This document shows positions 7,776 through 15,856 of a stretch of 64,000 bases of DNA, piece by piece. Position 1 is the first letter of the stretch. Each line of letters begins with the position of its first letter. The stretch covers positions 186,001-250,000 of the forward strand of contig NZ_SCVD01000024.1 of NCBI RefSeq assembly GCF_004297125.1, in the 5' to 3' direction. Origin of the DNA: Phenylobacterium sp. (GTDB taxonomy: Bacteria; Pseudomonadota; Alphaproteobacteria; Caulobacterales; Caulobacteraceae). Made by a program: the position numbers and the translations under genes. The notes under the pieces are model-generated. The model saw only the letters and a list, made by a program, of their open reading frames with translations, was not told the origin of the DNA and did no database searches.

Positions 7776-8521
7776 CCGGCCACGATCCGCCGGACGAGGT
7801 CCAGGTCGGCGGGCTTGTCGACGTCCACCGAGGCCAGGCCGTAGGGCGTCTCCACGATCGCCGCCCGCACCCCGGCCAGTGCGCCCAGCCGCGCCGCCGC
7901 GTCCCGGAGGCTCAGGCGACGGGTGATGTAGCGCAGCAGCATCCGCGGCCCCAGGATCTGGGCCATCTTCCACGGCCGCTTGCGCTCGGCCTCCACGCGC
8001 CGCCAGAGGTCGATGACGCCCAGGGCGCGGTCGTTGGCCAGGTAGAAGAGGTTGCAGCCCGACCAGTCGCCGTCGGCCAGCTTCAGCCAGGTGCGCTTCG
8101 TGCCTGGCGCGGCGGCCTCGACCGTGGCGCGGGCGGCGACCAGGACGGTGACGTCGGCTTCGGCGGGCGTGTCGGCGAGGAAGCGGGCGACCCATTCGGG
8201 TCGCAACAGCGCGTGGTCGGCGGTCGTGACCACCAGAGGCGTCCCCAGTCGTTCCGCGCCCGCCCTGACGCTGAGGCTGGGCCCCGCGGCCTCGTCCAGG
8301 GCCTCCGCGCCCAGGCGGGCGATCTCGTCGCGGACCTCGGGGTGGCTTGAGATCACCGCGACGCGCGTCGCGCCCGCCGCCCTCAAGGCCGCGACTACTC
8401 GCGCCAGCAGGGTTTCGCCGCCGAGCCGGATCAGGGCCTTGTGCGCGGCCCCGCCATAGGCCGCCACCGGGTCCTCGCCGCCGCGCGAACCCGCCAGCAC
8501 CAGCGCCGAGAAGCCGGTCAC
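7772..8521 (-). CDS. MobA-like NTP transferase, last gene of the ceramide synthase operon
   Basis: A 249-residue nucleotidyltransferase of the GT-A-like MobA/GlmU fold: ALVLAGSRGG near the N-terminus, a conserved lysine (AAHKALIRLGG), then TTADHALL as the metal-binding acidic motif and a C-terminal VDVDKPADLDL that closes many MobA-like proteins. It starts with GTG 8521, whose GTGA overlaps the stop of the ceramide synthase homologue, so the two are translationally coupled. The position suggests a head-group or lipid-modification nucleotidyl transfer in sphingolipid metabolism; the substrate is unknown. Confidence 0.8.
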   Translation of the reverse strand: MTGFSALVLAGSRGGEDPVAAYGGAAHKALIRLGGETLLARVVAALRAAGATRVAVISSHPEVRDEIARLGAEALDEAAGPSLSVRAGAERLGTPLVVTTADHALLRPEWVARFLADTPAEADVTVLVAARATVEAAAPGTKRTWLKLADGDWSGCNLFYLANDRALGVIDLWRRVEAERKRPWKMAQILGPRMLLRYITRRLSLRDAAARLGALAGVRAAIVETPYGLASVDVDKPADLDLVRRIVAG

Positions 8522-9660
8522 GCCAGCGCCTTCTCGTAGAGCCGGTAGGTCTTGTAGACCTTGGCCCCGCCCGCGTCGCAGATCCGGCGCATGGCGACGT
8601 TGTCCTCCAGGATCCACGACAGCTCGTAGCGCTCGTAGCCCAGCTCGCGGGCCGCCCGGGCGACCGCGTCGATGAGCTGGAAGGGCAGGAGCTGGCCGCG
8701 GCGCGTCGAGGCGAACTTGCGCTTCACACCCATCAGCGGCACCCGGCCGGTCTTCGGTCCCTTCACCTTCAGCCGCCAGAGCAGCTTGAGGAAGCCGAAC
8801 GGGAACAGCTTGCCCTTCAGGTCGGCGATCGCCTCGTTGATGTTGGGCAGCAGGATCATGAAACCCGCCGGCTCGCCGTCGATCTCGGCGAACCAGGCCA
8901 GTCGGGCGTCGATCAGTAGCTTCAGCGTCGTCGCCAGGGCCTTGGTCTCGGCCTCGGTGGTGGGCGTAAAGCCCCAGTTGCCCGACCAGGCGTCGTTGAG
9001 GATCCCGGTGAGCGTCCGCACCTCCTCGTCCAGGCGCTTCATCTCCAGGGTGCGCAAGGTGACACCTTCGGGCAGGCCCTTGCGGATGCGGCGCAGGATG
9101 GGGGCGGGCAGGTCGTCGGCTACGCTGCAGACATAGGCGAAGATGTCCTTGGCCCTGGCGTAGCCGGCGCCTTCGATGCGGCCCGGCGTGTAGCGCGGGT
9201 CGTGGCTCATCATGAACATCGGCGGGTTGTCGTGGCCCTCGACCAGAAGCCCAACCTCCTCGTTGGTCGACAGGTTCACCGGCCCGATGGCGGTCTTGCA
9301 GCCCTTGGCCTTCAGCCAGGCCTCGGCGGTCGCGAAGAGCGCGGCGAAGACCTCGGGGTCGTCCTCGGCGGCGATCAGGCCGAAGTGGCCGACGCCCTCC
9401 GCGGTCTGCGGGTTGAGGTGGTCGATCTGGGCGCTGATCCGGCCGACGTCGCGGCCGTCCTTCACCGCCAGCCAGAACTGGACGTCGGCGTGCTCGAAGA
9501 AGGGATTGCCCTTGGCGGTCAGCGACTCGCCGCGCTCGATGATCAGCGGCGCGATATAGTTGGGGTCGCGCTCGCCCAGCCGCATGGGCACGCGGATGAA
9601 CCGGTCCAGTTCCGCCTTGGAACCGACCGGGACGATGTGGACGCCCCCCGAGGCCATCAT
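8518..9660 (-). CDS. bcerS: Bacterial ceramide synthase homologue (GNAT-like acyltransferase)
   Basis: A 380-residue protein of the GNAT-related family often misnamed dATP pyrophosphohydrolase. It has an N-terminal GNAT half (RVPMRLGERDPNYIAPL near 23-40, then FFEHADVQFWLA) and a second half with GEPAGFMILLPNINEA and YERYELSWILEDN. In Caulobacter the protein of this type in the sphingolipid locus (CCNA_01212) is the ceramide synthase that N-acylates 3-ketosphinganine; this is recalled from the literature. The same gene neighbourhood (Lpt-like pair, cpg genes, spt, acp, cerR) supports the assignment. ATG 9660 overlaps the upstream stop (ATGA). Confidence 0.8.
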   Translation of the reverse strand: MMASGGVHIVPVGSKAELDRFIRVPMRLGERDPNYIAPLIIERGESLTAKGNPFFEHADVQFWLAVKDGRDVGRISAQIDHLNPQTAEGVGHFGLIAAEDDPEVFAALFATAEAWLKAKGCKTAIGPVNLSTNEEVGLLVEGHDNPPMFMMSHDPRYTPGRIEGAGYARAKDIFAYVCSVADDLPAPILRRIRKGLPEGVTLRTLEMKRLDEEVRTLTGILNDAWSGNWGFTPTTEAETKALATTLKLLIDARLAWFAEIDGEPAGFMILLPNINEAIADLKGKLFPFGFLKLLWRLKVKGPKTGRVPLMGVKRKFASTRRGQLLPFQLIDAVARAARELGYERYELSWILEDNVAMRRICDAGGAKVYKTYRLYEKALA

Positions 9661-10715
9661 CCCTCCAGATAGAGCAGCACGGTCACCCCGAGCGCCGCGA
9701 ACATCGCCGGCGCGGCCCAGGCCGCCAGGATCGGCGGCACGGCCCCGTTCTCGCCCAGCGCCGTGAAGGCGCCGTCGAACACCAGGTACAGCAGGCCGGC
9801 CGCCATGCACTGGATGATCAAGGTCGCCCCGCCCCCCCGGAAGTTCGCCAGGGCGGCGGGTGCGGCCAGCAGCAGCATCACGAGGCAGGACAGCGGCGCC
9901 GCCCAGGCCCGCTGGAGCTGGGTGTCGTAGAAGGTGCGCGGCCGCACCGAGAGGCCGCCGGCGAGCGCCCGGCTGGCCTCGGCGGGGGTCACAGAAGTCT
10001 GGCCCTGGGCCAGCGTGCGCACGTCGCTCGGACGCAGGCTCTGGGTCCAGTCCATGGATCGCGCCTGGCCCTCGGTCACACTGGCTGCGCCCAGGGTCTC
10101 GAAGCGTGGCTCGACCAGCCGCCAGCGCTCGTTCTCGAAGACGGCGGCCGGGGCGCTGGTGCGCTGGACCAGCCGGCCGGCCTGGTCGCGGCGATAGATG
10201 GTCACCTTCTCCAGGCTGCGGCCGTCGGGGTCGCGGGGCACCGCGACGACGATCTCGTCGCCGACGCGGAAGGTCACCGGATCGATGACCTTAGACGGGT
10301 CTTTCAGCGAGCTCGCCTGCCACCAGTCGCTCAGGATGGTGTCGGTGCGCGGTGCGATCTGCATGCCGATGGCCAGCTGAAGCAGGGTCAGGACCAGCGC
10401 CGCAGGGATCGCCATCATTGTCAGGCGGTAGGCGGAGACGCCCGTGGACCGCATCGCCGTCACCGCACTGTCGCCCGCCAGCTTGCCGAAGGCGAAGAGG
10501 GCGCCGGCCAGCACTGCGAGCGGCGCGGCCTGTTCGATCAGGCGCGGCAGGCGCAGCAGGGCGTAGTAGCCCACGCCGCCGGCGCCCAGGTTGCGGTCCA
10601 GGATCTCGTTGGTCACGTCCAGCAGGTCGAGGATCTGCAGGACGCCGACCAGCACCAGAAGGGCGATGAGGATCCGCGACCCCATCAGCTTGAGGAGATA
10701 GCCGCCCAGGGTCAT
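9657..10715 (-). CDS. LptG-like lipid export permease
   Basis: A 352-residue YjgP/YjgQ-family permease: three N-terminal helices (about 10-115), a periplasmic beta-jellyroll region (about 130-260) and three C-terminal helices (270-350). LptG and LptF form the membrane core of the LPS extractor powered by LptB. The gene overlaps the LptF-like gene upstream and the ceramide synthase gene downstream by four bases each. I leave the symbol blank because location inside the sphingolipid block suggests a dedicated paralogue rather than the canonical LPS permease; only a genome-wide look can tell. Confidence 0.88.
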   Translation of the reverse strand: MTLGGYLLKLMGSRILIALLVLVGVLQILDLLDVTNEILDRNLGAGGVGYYALLRLPRLIEQAAPLAVLAGALFAFGKLAGDSAVTAMRSTGVSAYRLTMMAIPAALVLTLLQLAIGMQIAPRTDTILSDWWQASSLKDPSKVIDPVTFRVGDEIVVAVPRDPDGRSLEKVTIYRRDQAGRLVQRTSAPAAVFENERWRLVEPRFETLGAASVTEGQARSMDWTQSLRPSDVRTLAQGQTSVTPAEASRALAGGLSVRPRTFYDTQLQRAWAAPLSCLVMLLLAAPAALANFRGGGATLIIQCMAAGLLYLVFDGAFTALGENGAVPPILAAWAAPAMFAALGVTVLLYLEG

Positions 10716-11899
10716 GCGGCGGCTCCCGCCGCCTTCTTCTTCATGCGCATGCGGGCCATCGCGGCGCCGAGATGCTCCATGAGCTGGCCGATGGGCGTCT
10801 CTCCGGGCCGCTTGCGGCTGGTGATGAAGACCGTGAAGGCGATCAGGGCGAAGATCAGGAAAGGCACGCCGACCGAAAGCTCCGCCGACATGCGGCCGCT
10901 GGCGGCCAGTCCCTGGCCAAGCTGCACCATGTGGTGGAAGGCGAGGAGGAGCAGACCGCCGACGATGGCGCCGGGCGCGCGTCCACTGCGCTTGGCCGCC
11001 AGCCCGAGCGGTACGGCCAGCAGGGGCAGCAGCGGCAGGGAGAAGGCGCGCGCCAGGCGGCCGTAGAGCTCGGCCTTCAACGCCTCCCGCGGGATCGTGG
11101 ACCGGCCGCTCCGCGCCTGGTCGGCGAGCTCGAACAGGGTCAGCTCGCGCTCGTCGCCGCCGCGAGACCGCAGCAGCTTGGCCGGCCCGGTCATGGGAAG
11201 CTGCATGGTGAAGGTCTTGAAGCTCAGGATCTCGGGGCGGCCCTGGTCGTTGAAGCGGAGCTGCTGGCCGTTCCGGAGCTCGAGGCGCACGTTCTGGCCG
11301 TCGTTCGTGCGGCGCACCTCGGCCATCTGGGCCGTGGTGACTTCCTCGCGGCCCTTGTCGGTGATCCGGCGGATGAAGATGCGCGAGAGCTGCTGGCCCG
11401 CCGCGTCCGCCTCGTCGGTGGTCATGGTCAGGTCCTTGGACGGCGACAGGATCGTCTCGGCGGGGACGAGCCCGTTCCAGCCGGCGTTCTGGGCCGTGTG
11501 CAGCACCGCGCGGTAGGCGTAGCGGCTGTAGGGCTGGAGGAAGCCGAAGACCAGCAGGCTAACCCCGGTCAACGCCGCGGCAAGGCACAGATAGGGCGCC
11601 GCCAGGCGGGTGAGCGAGACGCCCGCCGCCAGCAGGGCGTCGATTTCCGAGGCCTGGTTCATCCGGTTCACGACGACCACCAGGGCCAGGAAGAAGGCGG
11701 CCGGCAGGGTCAGGCCCAGGTAGTGAGGCACCAGGTTCACGGCCAGCTGGGCCACGAATCCGAACCGGTCGCTGGACGCCGACAGCATGTCGAGCAGCCG
11801 CAGGATACGCTCGAGCAGCAGCGCGACCAGCGTCACGCCCATCGCCCCTACCATCGGCCAGAAGGCCAGGCGGAGCAGGTAGCGGTCGATGAGACTCAA
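10712..11899 (-). CDS. LptF-like lipid export permease
   Basis: A 395-residue YjgP/YjgQ permease with the LptF layout: N-terminal helices containing ERILRLLDMLSAS and VPHYLGLTLPAAFFLALVVV, a central periplasmic jellyroll (about 140-270), and C-terminal helices including LARAFSLPLLPLLAVPLGLA. It ends in a basic Lys/Ala tail. It partners with the LptG-like gene that it overlaps. The ATPase LptB and the periplasmic LptA/C components are not in the window. It lies 22 bases downstream of the HIT gene on the same strand. Confidence 0.88.
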   Translation of the reverse strand: MSLIDRYLLRLAFWPMVGAMGVTLVALLLERILRLLDMLSASSDRFGFVAQLAVNLVPHYLGLTLPAAFFLALVVVVNRMNQASEIDALLAAGVSLTRLAAPYLCLAAALTGVSLLVFGFLQPYSRYAYRAVLHTAQNAGWNGLVPAETILSPSKDLTMTTDEADAAGQQLSRIFIRRITDKGREEVTTAQMAEVRRTNDGQNVRLELRNGQQLRFNDQGRPEILSFKTFTMQLPMTGPAKLLRSRGGDERELTLFELADQARSGRSTIPREALKAELYGRLARAFSLPLLPLLAVPLGLAAKRSGRAPGAIVGGLLLLAFHHMVQLGQGLAASGRMSAELSVGVPFLIFALIAFTVFITSRKRPGETPIGQLMEHLGAAMARMRMKKKAAGAAA

Positions 11900-11921
11900 C
11901 AGGTCCCCCGGGATGCGGCGG

Positions 11922-12440
11922 TCATGCCCGCCAGCGGGCGGCGAAATCGGCGGCGAGCGCCGCTGCCTCCTCCTCGCTCAGTGCGACGTGCGAAGCAAGC
12001 GCTGGCGGACCTGGCCAGCCCGCATCCTTGAAGGCCCGGCCGCCGTAAAGCCGCTCGCCTTCGTATCGAGGCAGAACGTGGAAGTGGACGTCGGGGTCGA
12101 CCATCATCAGCATCAGGTAGTTGATGCGCTCGTAGGCCACAGCATTTCGAAGCAGGGCCTCAATGCCATCGACGGCCAGCTTCATGTCGGCGAATGCGGC
12201 GGGCGACAAGTCGGAGAACGCTGTCGCCTGGTCCTTGCAGACCAGCACCAACGCGCCGTACGTCGGTTGTTGCGGCCGCACGAGGACCAGCCAATGCTCC
12301 GTCTCCGCGACCATCGTACGCGGGTATCCGAACTTGCGGGCGGTCGGGTTCGTCACGATCTGTCCGTGCCAGGTGAGCGGCCAGGCCGCGCGAAGATCAT
12401 AGGGAGCCGGTCCTGACCATGAAAGGCCGAACGGCCGCAT
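11922..12440 (-). CDS. HIT-family nucleotide hydrolase/transferase-like protein
   Basis: Up to 172 residues, with the HIT fold recognisable from TNPTARKFGYP, the HWLVLVRPQQPTYGALVLV strand pair and the active-site segment DVHFHVLPRY. In the HIT motif the first histidine is Asp here, while the second (nucleophile) and third are kept, which is normal for this subgroup. If ATG 12440 is the start, its first 22 bases overlap the start of the divergent gene at 12419; a GTG at 12356 is an alternative but would cut conserved-looking sequence. Same strand as lptF, and probably the operon's first gene. Confidence 0.82.
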   Translation of the reverse strand: MRPFGLSWSGPAPYDLRAAWPLTWHGQIVTNPTARKFGYPRTMVAETEHWLVLVRPQQPTYGALVLVCKDQATAFSDLSPAAFADMKLAVDGIEALLRNAVAYERINYLMLMMVDPDVHFHVLPRYEGERLYGGRAFKDAGWPGPPALASHVALSEEEAAALAADFAARWRA

Positions 12441-12886
12441 TCGCCGTCGCCGCGGGCCTTCTGGCCGCCAGCCCCGCCCTCGCGGACCAGGGCTGCGCGG
12501 GCGTGCGCGCCGCGAACTCCTCCCGACTGGTGGTCCAGGTGGCTGGCGTCCGCCCGGCCGTGGGCGAGGTGGCGATCACCGTCTATCCCGACGACAAGCG
12601 CCGTTTCCTCGCCAAGGGCGGCAAGCTGGCGCGCCAGCGGGTGCGGGCGGCCGCAAGCGTGCGCGCCTGCTTCTGGCTGCCCCAGGGCAGCTATGCCGTG
12701 GCGGTCTATCATGACCGCGACGGCGACCGCGACTTCGACCGTACGCTGGTGGGCTTGCCAGCCGAGGGCTTCGGCTTCTCCAACGACCCGGAGACCAAGA
12801 CGGGCCTGCCCTCCCTGTCGGCGGTTCGGTTCCGGGTGGGCCCGGGCGAGCGGCTGGCGCCGATCCAGATGAAGTACCTTCGCTAG
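12419..12886 (+). CDS. Secreted DUF2141 domain protein
   Basis: A 155-residue protein with a Sec signal peptide (MKGRTAAFAVAAGLLAASPA, cleavage after ALA at about 22) and the DUF2141 beta-sandwich: RLVVQVAGVRPAVGEVAITVY, then SYAVAVYHDRDGDRDFDRT and GFSNDP near 118. DUF2141 proteins are small periplasmic proteins of unknown function, frequent in Caulobacter and Sphingomonas. Its stop overlaps the convergent metallophosphoesterase by four bases, so it sits within the sphingolipid block, though any link is inferred from position only. Confidence 0.88.
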   Translation: MKGRTAAFAVAAGLLAASPALADQGCAGVRAANSSRLVVQVAGVRPAVGEVAITVYPDDKRRFLAKGGKLARQRVRAAASVRACFWLPQGSYAVAVYHDRDGDRDFDRTLVGLPAEGFGFSNDPETKTGLPSLSAVRFRVGPGERLAPIQMKYLR

Positions 12887-13764
12887 CACAGTACGTAGCC
12901 GCCCAGGGTCTCGACGGTCATTGCCGCGGTGATTCCGTGCGCCGTGACCTGCGTGCGGAAGCCCGCCCCCTCACGCGCGATGGCGATCTCGTTCCATCGC
13001 GCCGGCTGTCCGTGGCCGCCGACCGGCGTCGAGGCGGCCGGGACCGCCAGGATGGGGATCGGCCCGGCCGGACCCGCCGTCCGGGTCATCAGCGCTTCAT
13101 GGGCGTGACCGTGGAGGACCAGCTCGGCGCCGGTCTCCGCCAGCATGGCCCGAAGGGCCCCGGCGTCGGTCAGCGCCTTGCGGCCCGCCACCACGCCCTG
13201 CGCCACGGGATGGTGCAGGAGGACGATTCGAAAGAGGCCCTGTTCCGCGGTCTCGCGAAGCAGCGCTCGCGCCCGCTCGATCTGCGCGGCGCCCAGTGTG
13301 CCCTGGGCCAGGTGCAGCGCCGTCGGCGTGGCGGACGAGAGATTGACCAGCGCCACCGGCCCGCGGACGCGCAGATAAGGGAAGCCGCGGTCGTCATCGC
13401 CGAGCCAGGGCTTCCAGGGTGCGAAGCTCTTCGGCGCTCCCGCGGCGCTGAGCGCGTCGTGGTTGCCGGGGCTGACCGTGACCTCCGCCTGATCGCCGAG
13501 GCCCTCCAGCCAGACGCGGGCGGCCGCGAATTCCTCTGGCGTCGCGAAGTTGATCACGTCGCCGGTTATGACCACATGGTCGGGCGCATGGGCGGCGACG
13601 TCGGCGGCGATGGCGTCCAGGACGGCCCGGATGTGTCGCCGCTGCTTGCGCCGCCACGCGAAACGGCTCAGCAGCCGTTTCGAGGCGGCGTCGCGCCAAC
13701 GGAAGGGCAGGGGCGGCGGCGGGAGCTGCAGGTCCGACAGATGGGCAAGACGGAAGGCGGTCAC
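12883..13764 (-). CDS. Calcineurin-type metallophosphoesterase
   Basis: A 293-residue calcineurin-like phosphoesterase with the ordered metal motifs HLSDLQL (8-14), VVITGDVINF, SPGNHD, LLHHPV and VLHGHAHE. The first motif is normally D-x-H; here it is D-x-Q, so one metal ligand is changed. The remaining ligands are intact. It lies between the bCerS/Lpt genes and the cpg genes; a lipid phosphatase or head-group phosphodiesterase role would fit, but nothing in the sequence proves it. The start at 13764 is followed directly by the first beta strand. Confidence 0.85.
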   Translation of the reverse strand: MTAFRLAHLSDLQLPPPPLPFRWRDAASKRLLSRFAWRRKQRRHIRAVLDAIAADVAAHAPDHVVITGDVINFATPEEFAAARVWLEGLGDQAEVTVSPGNHDALSAAGAPKSFAPWKPWLGDDDRGFPYLRVRGPVALVNLSSATPTALHLAQGTLGAAQIERARALLRETAEQGLFRIVLLHHPVAQGVVAGRKALTDAGALRAMLAETGAELVLHGHAHEALMTRTAGPAGPIPILAVPAASTPVGGHGQPARWNEIAIAREGAGFRTQVTAHGITAAMTVETLGGYVLC

Positions 13765-13808
13765 GAGCTTTCCTAACGGAACGGCGCTCGGTATCAGGTT
13801 CCACTGAT

Positions 13809-14948
13809 TTGCGTGAGAGGCGCGCGAGGCTTTTGCAGACCACGGTTCAAACGGCCGCCGCGCCCGCCGGCATGATCCTGGGCGCGGGCGACGTCCGCAT
13901 ATGGGGCATGACAGCGCGCGAACGGCTGCGCCGCACCTTCGCGCGCGCCAAGCTCGGCGTGGTCGAGGCCGCGCCCGCCTCGGGGAATGTGGTGCTGGCG
14001 CTGGGCGGCTGGGTCTATGACGAGTCCCTCCTGGCGACCCTGGCGAAGCGGCCCGGCTCGGTCCTGATCGCCGACACCGGCGAGGCGGTGGCCGCCCACG
14101 TTCCGGCCGAGCGCGTGGCCGAGGCCGCCGCGGCGCTGGAGCGGGGCGCCGATCCTGGTGGGCTGGAACGCCTGTCCCTGGCCGAACTCGCCTACAACGA
14201 GGCCCTGCGCAAGCGCGAGCCCCCGGTCCTGGTTCGGCTGACGGCCGACAACGTCCGCGCCGTGGAAGCCCGCACCTTCGCCGGCTCGTACAAGGGCGTC
14301 ACCGACGTCGTCACCAAGTACTGGTGGCCCATCCCGGCGCGCATCGTCACCCGTTGGTGCGCCGTGGCAGGTCTGCGCCCCAACCATGTGACTTTCATCG
14401 GATTTCTCCTGGTGCTCGCGGCCTTCTGGCTGTTCTGGCAGGGGCAGTTCGGCTGGGGTCTGGTCTGCGCCTGGATCATGACCTTCCTCGACACCGTCGA
14501 CGGCAAGCTGGCCCGGGTGACGCTGACCTCCTCGGCGATCGGCAACGTCTTCGACCACGGCATCGACCTGATCCATCCGCCGTTCTGGTGGTGGGCCTGG
14601 TACGTGGGGTGCTTCGGCGCGGCGGTGGCGCTGGACGGGCCCGGGATCGCGCTGATCGTGATCCTGGCCGGCTACGTGCTGCAGCGGGTGGAGGAGGGCG
14701 CCTTCATGCGCCTCTTCGGCTTCCACGTGCATGCCTGGCGGCCCTTCGACAGCTTCTTCCGCCTGATCACCGCGCGCCGGAACCCGAACCTGCTGATCCT
14801 CACGCCCGCGTGGCTGCTCGGCTATCCGCAGATCGGCTTCTACCTGGTCGCCGTCTGGACCGGGCTCTGCCTCATCGTCCACGCTGCACAGGTGGTCCAG
14901 GCCATGGCCATGCCGCGCGAGCGTGTCGTGTCCTGGCTGTCGCGTTGA
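13809..14948 (+). CDS. cpgC: CDP-alcohol phosphotransferase with N-terminal NTase-like domain (CpgC homologue)
   Basis: A 379-residue protein. Residues about 185-375 form a CDP-alcohol phosphatidyltransferase domain with the complete signature D228-x2-D231-G-x2-A-R-x8-G245-x3-D249-x3-D253 in the first two helices of a multi-helix membrane region. Residues 1-150 resemble a reduced nucleotidyltransferase fold (GMILGAGDVRIWG onward) ahead of GSYKGVTDVVTKYWWP. By position (first of three coupled genes before spt) it matches the Caulobacter ceramide phosphoglycerate gene cpgC, as I recall it. Likely chemistry: transfer of a phospho-lipid unit from a CDP-activated substrate. A TTG at 13833 is an alternative start. 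Confidence 0.78.
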   Translation: MRERRARLLQTTVQTAAAPAGMILGAGDVRIWGMTARERLRRTFARAKLGVVEAAPASGNVVLALGGWVYDESLLATLAKRPGSVLIADTGEAVAAHVPAERVAEAAAALERGADPGGLERLSLAELAYNEALRKREPPVLVRLTADNVRAVEARTFAGSYKGVTDVVTKYWWPIPARIVTRWCAVAGLRPNHVTFIGFLLVLAAFWLFWQGQFGWGLVCAWIMTFLDTVDGKLARVTLTSSAIGNVFDHGIDLIHPPFWWWAWYVGCFGAAVALDGPGIALIVILAGYVLQRVEEGAFMRLFGFHVHAWRPFDSFFRLITARRNPNLLILTPAWLLGYPQIGFYLVAVWTGLCLIVHAAQVVQAMAMPRERVVSWLSR

Positions 14949-15856
14949 TCCGCGCTGGCCTCATCTGGAACCAGCACAGCCACCGCAACCGCGGAGCCGG
15001 CCGCGCGCCCCTGCCGGAAGACGTCCTCGACATCGTGCCGGAAGAGCCCAGCCACCTGGCAGCCGGTTTGCGCCGCCTGGCCGGCGAGGGCGTGGAGCTG
15101 GTGGTGATCGACGGCGGCGATGGGACGGTGCGGGAGGTCCTGACGCGCCTGCCCGAAGCTTTCGAGGGCCGCTGGCCCCGGCTCGCGGTCCTGCCGAACG
15201 GCAAGACCAACGCGCTGGCCCTCGACATCGAGACCCCGCTCGGCACGACCCTGGAGGAAATCCTGGCCGCCTGCCAGGCCGGCAAACCCACCAAGCGCCG
15301 CCAGTGCCTGGAAGTCATGCGGGCCGGGCAGAGTGAGCCCGAGCGGCGCGGGTTCCTGTTCGGGGTCGGGGCCTTCGTGCGGGCGACGAAGCTGGCCCAG
15401 AAGAACCACGGCCGGGGCTTCATCGACGACGCGGCGGTCGGCGTCACCATGGCCGGCGGCCTGGTCCGGACGGTGCTGGGCGGGGCCGGAGACCGCTGGC
15501 GGCGCGGCGAGATGGCCAGGCTCGCGATCGGCGCGACCTCGGAGGAGCGCCGTTGGTTCATGGTGATGGCCTCGACGTTCAAGCGCTTCCCGCTGGGCCT
15601 CAAGCCCTATGGCGAGCCGCGCGAGGGGCTGAAGGTGCTGTCGGTCGAGGCGCCGCCCCGGCGGCTGCTCCGGGCGCTGCCCAGGATCATCCGCGGCGAG
15701 GACACCGCTTGGCTGGAGGCCAGCGGCTATCACCGACACGATGCGGACAGTTTCGACATCTCATTCGAGGGTGACTTCGTCCTGGACGGCGAGCCCTACA
15801 AGGGCGGTGACCTGACCGTGCGCCAGGGGCCGTCGCTGGAGTTCGTGATCCCGTGA
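14945..15856 (+). CDS. cpgB: Ceramide kinase (diacylglycerol kinase family, CpgB homologue)
   Basis: A 303-residue lipid kinase of the diacylglycerol kinase catalytic family: LIWNQHSHRNRG at the N-terminus, the nucleotide loop VVIDGGDGTVRE (GGDGT at 57-61) and LAVLPNGKTNALALD in place of the usual PxGTxND. The Caulobacter gene at this place (CCNA_01218) is a bacterial ceramide kinase by published work that I recall, so ceramide to ceramide-1-phosphate is the probable reaction. Translation starts at TTG 14945, overlapping the upstream TGA, with no better start nearby. Its stop overlaps the next ATG by four bases. Confidence 0.8.
   Translation: MIRAGLIWNQHSHRNRGAGRAPLPEDVLDIVPEEPSHLAAGLRRLAGEGVELVVIDGGDGTVREVLTRLPEAFEGRWPRLAVLPNGKTNALALDIETPLGTTLEEILAACQAGKPTKRRQCLEVMRAGQSEPERRGFLFGVGAFVRATKLAQKNHGRGFIDDAAVGVTMAGGLVRTVLGGAGDRWRRGEMARLAIGATSEERRWFMVMASTFKRFPLGLKPYGEPREGLKVLSVEAPPRRLLRALPRIIRGEDTAWLEASGYHRHDADSFDISFEGDFVLDGEPYKGGDLTVRQGPSLEFVIP

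Noticed and set aside
11922..12440. HIT protein regarded as inactive because the first His of the motif is Asp
   Set aside because: The nucleophilic middle His and the third His are kept, and Asp at the first position occurs in this subgroup.
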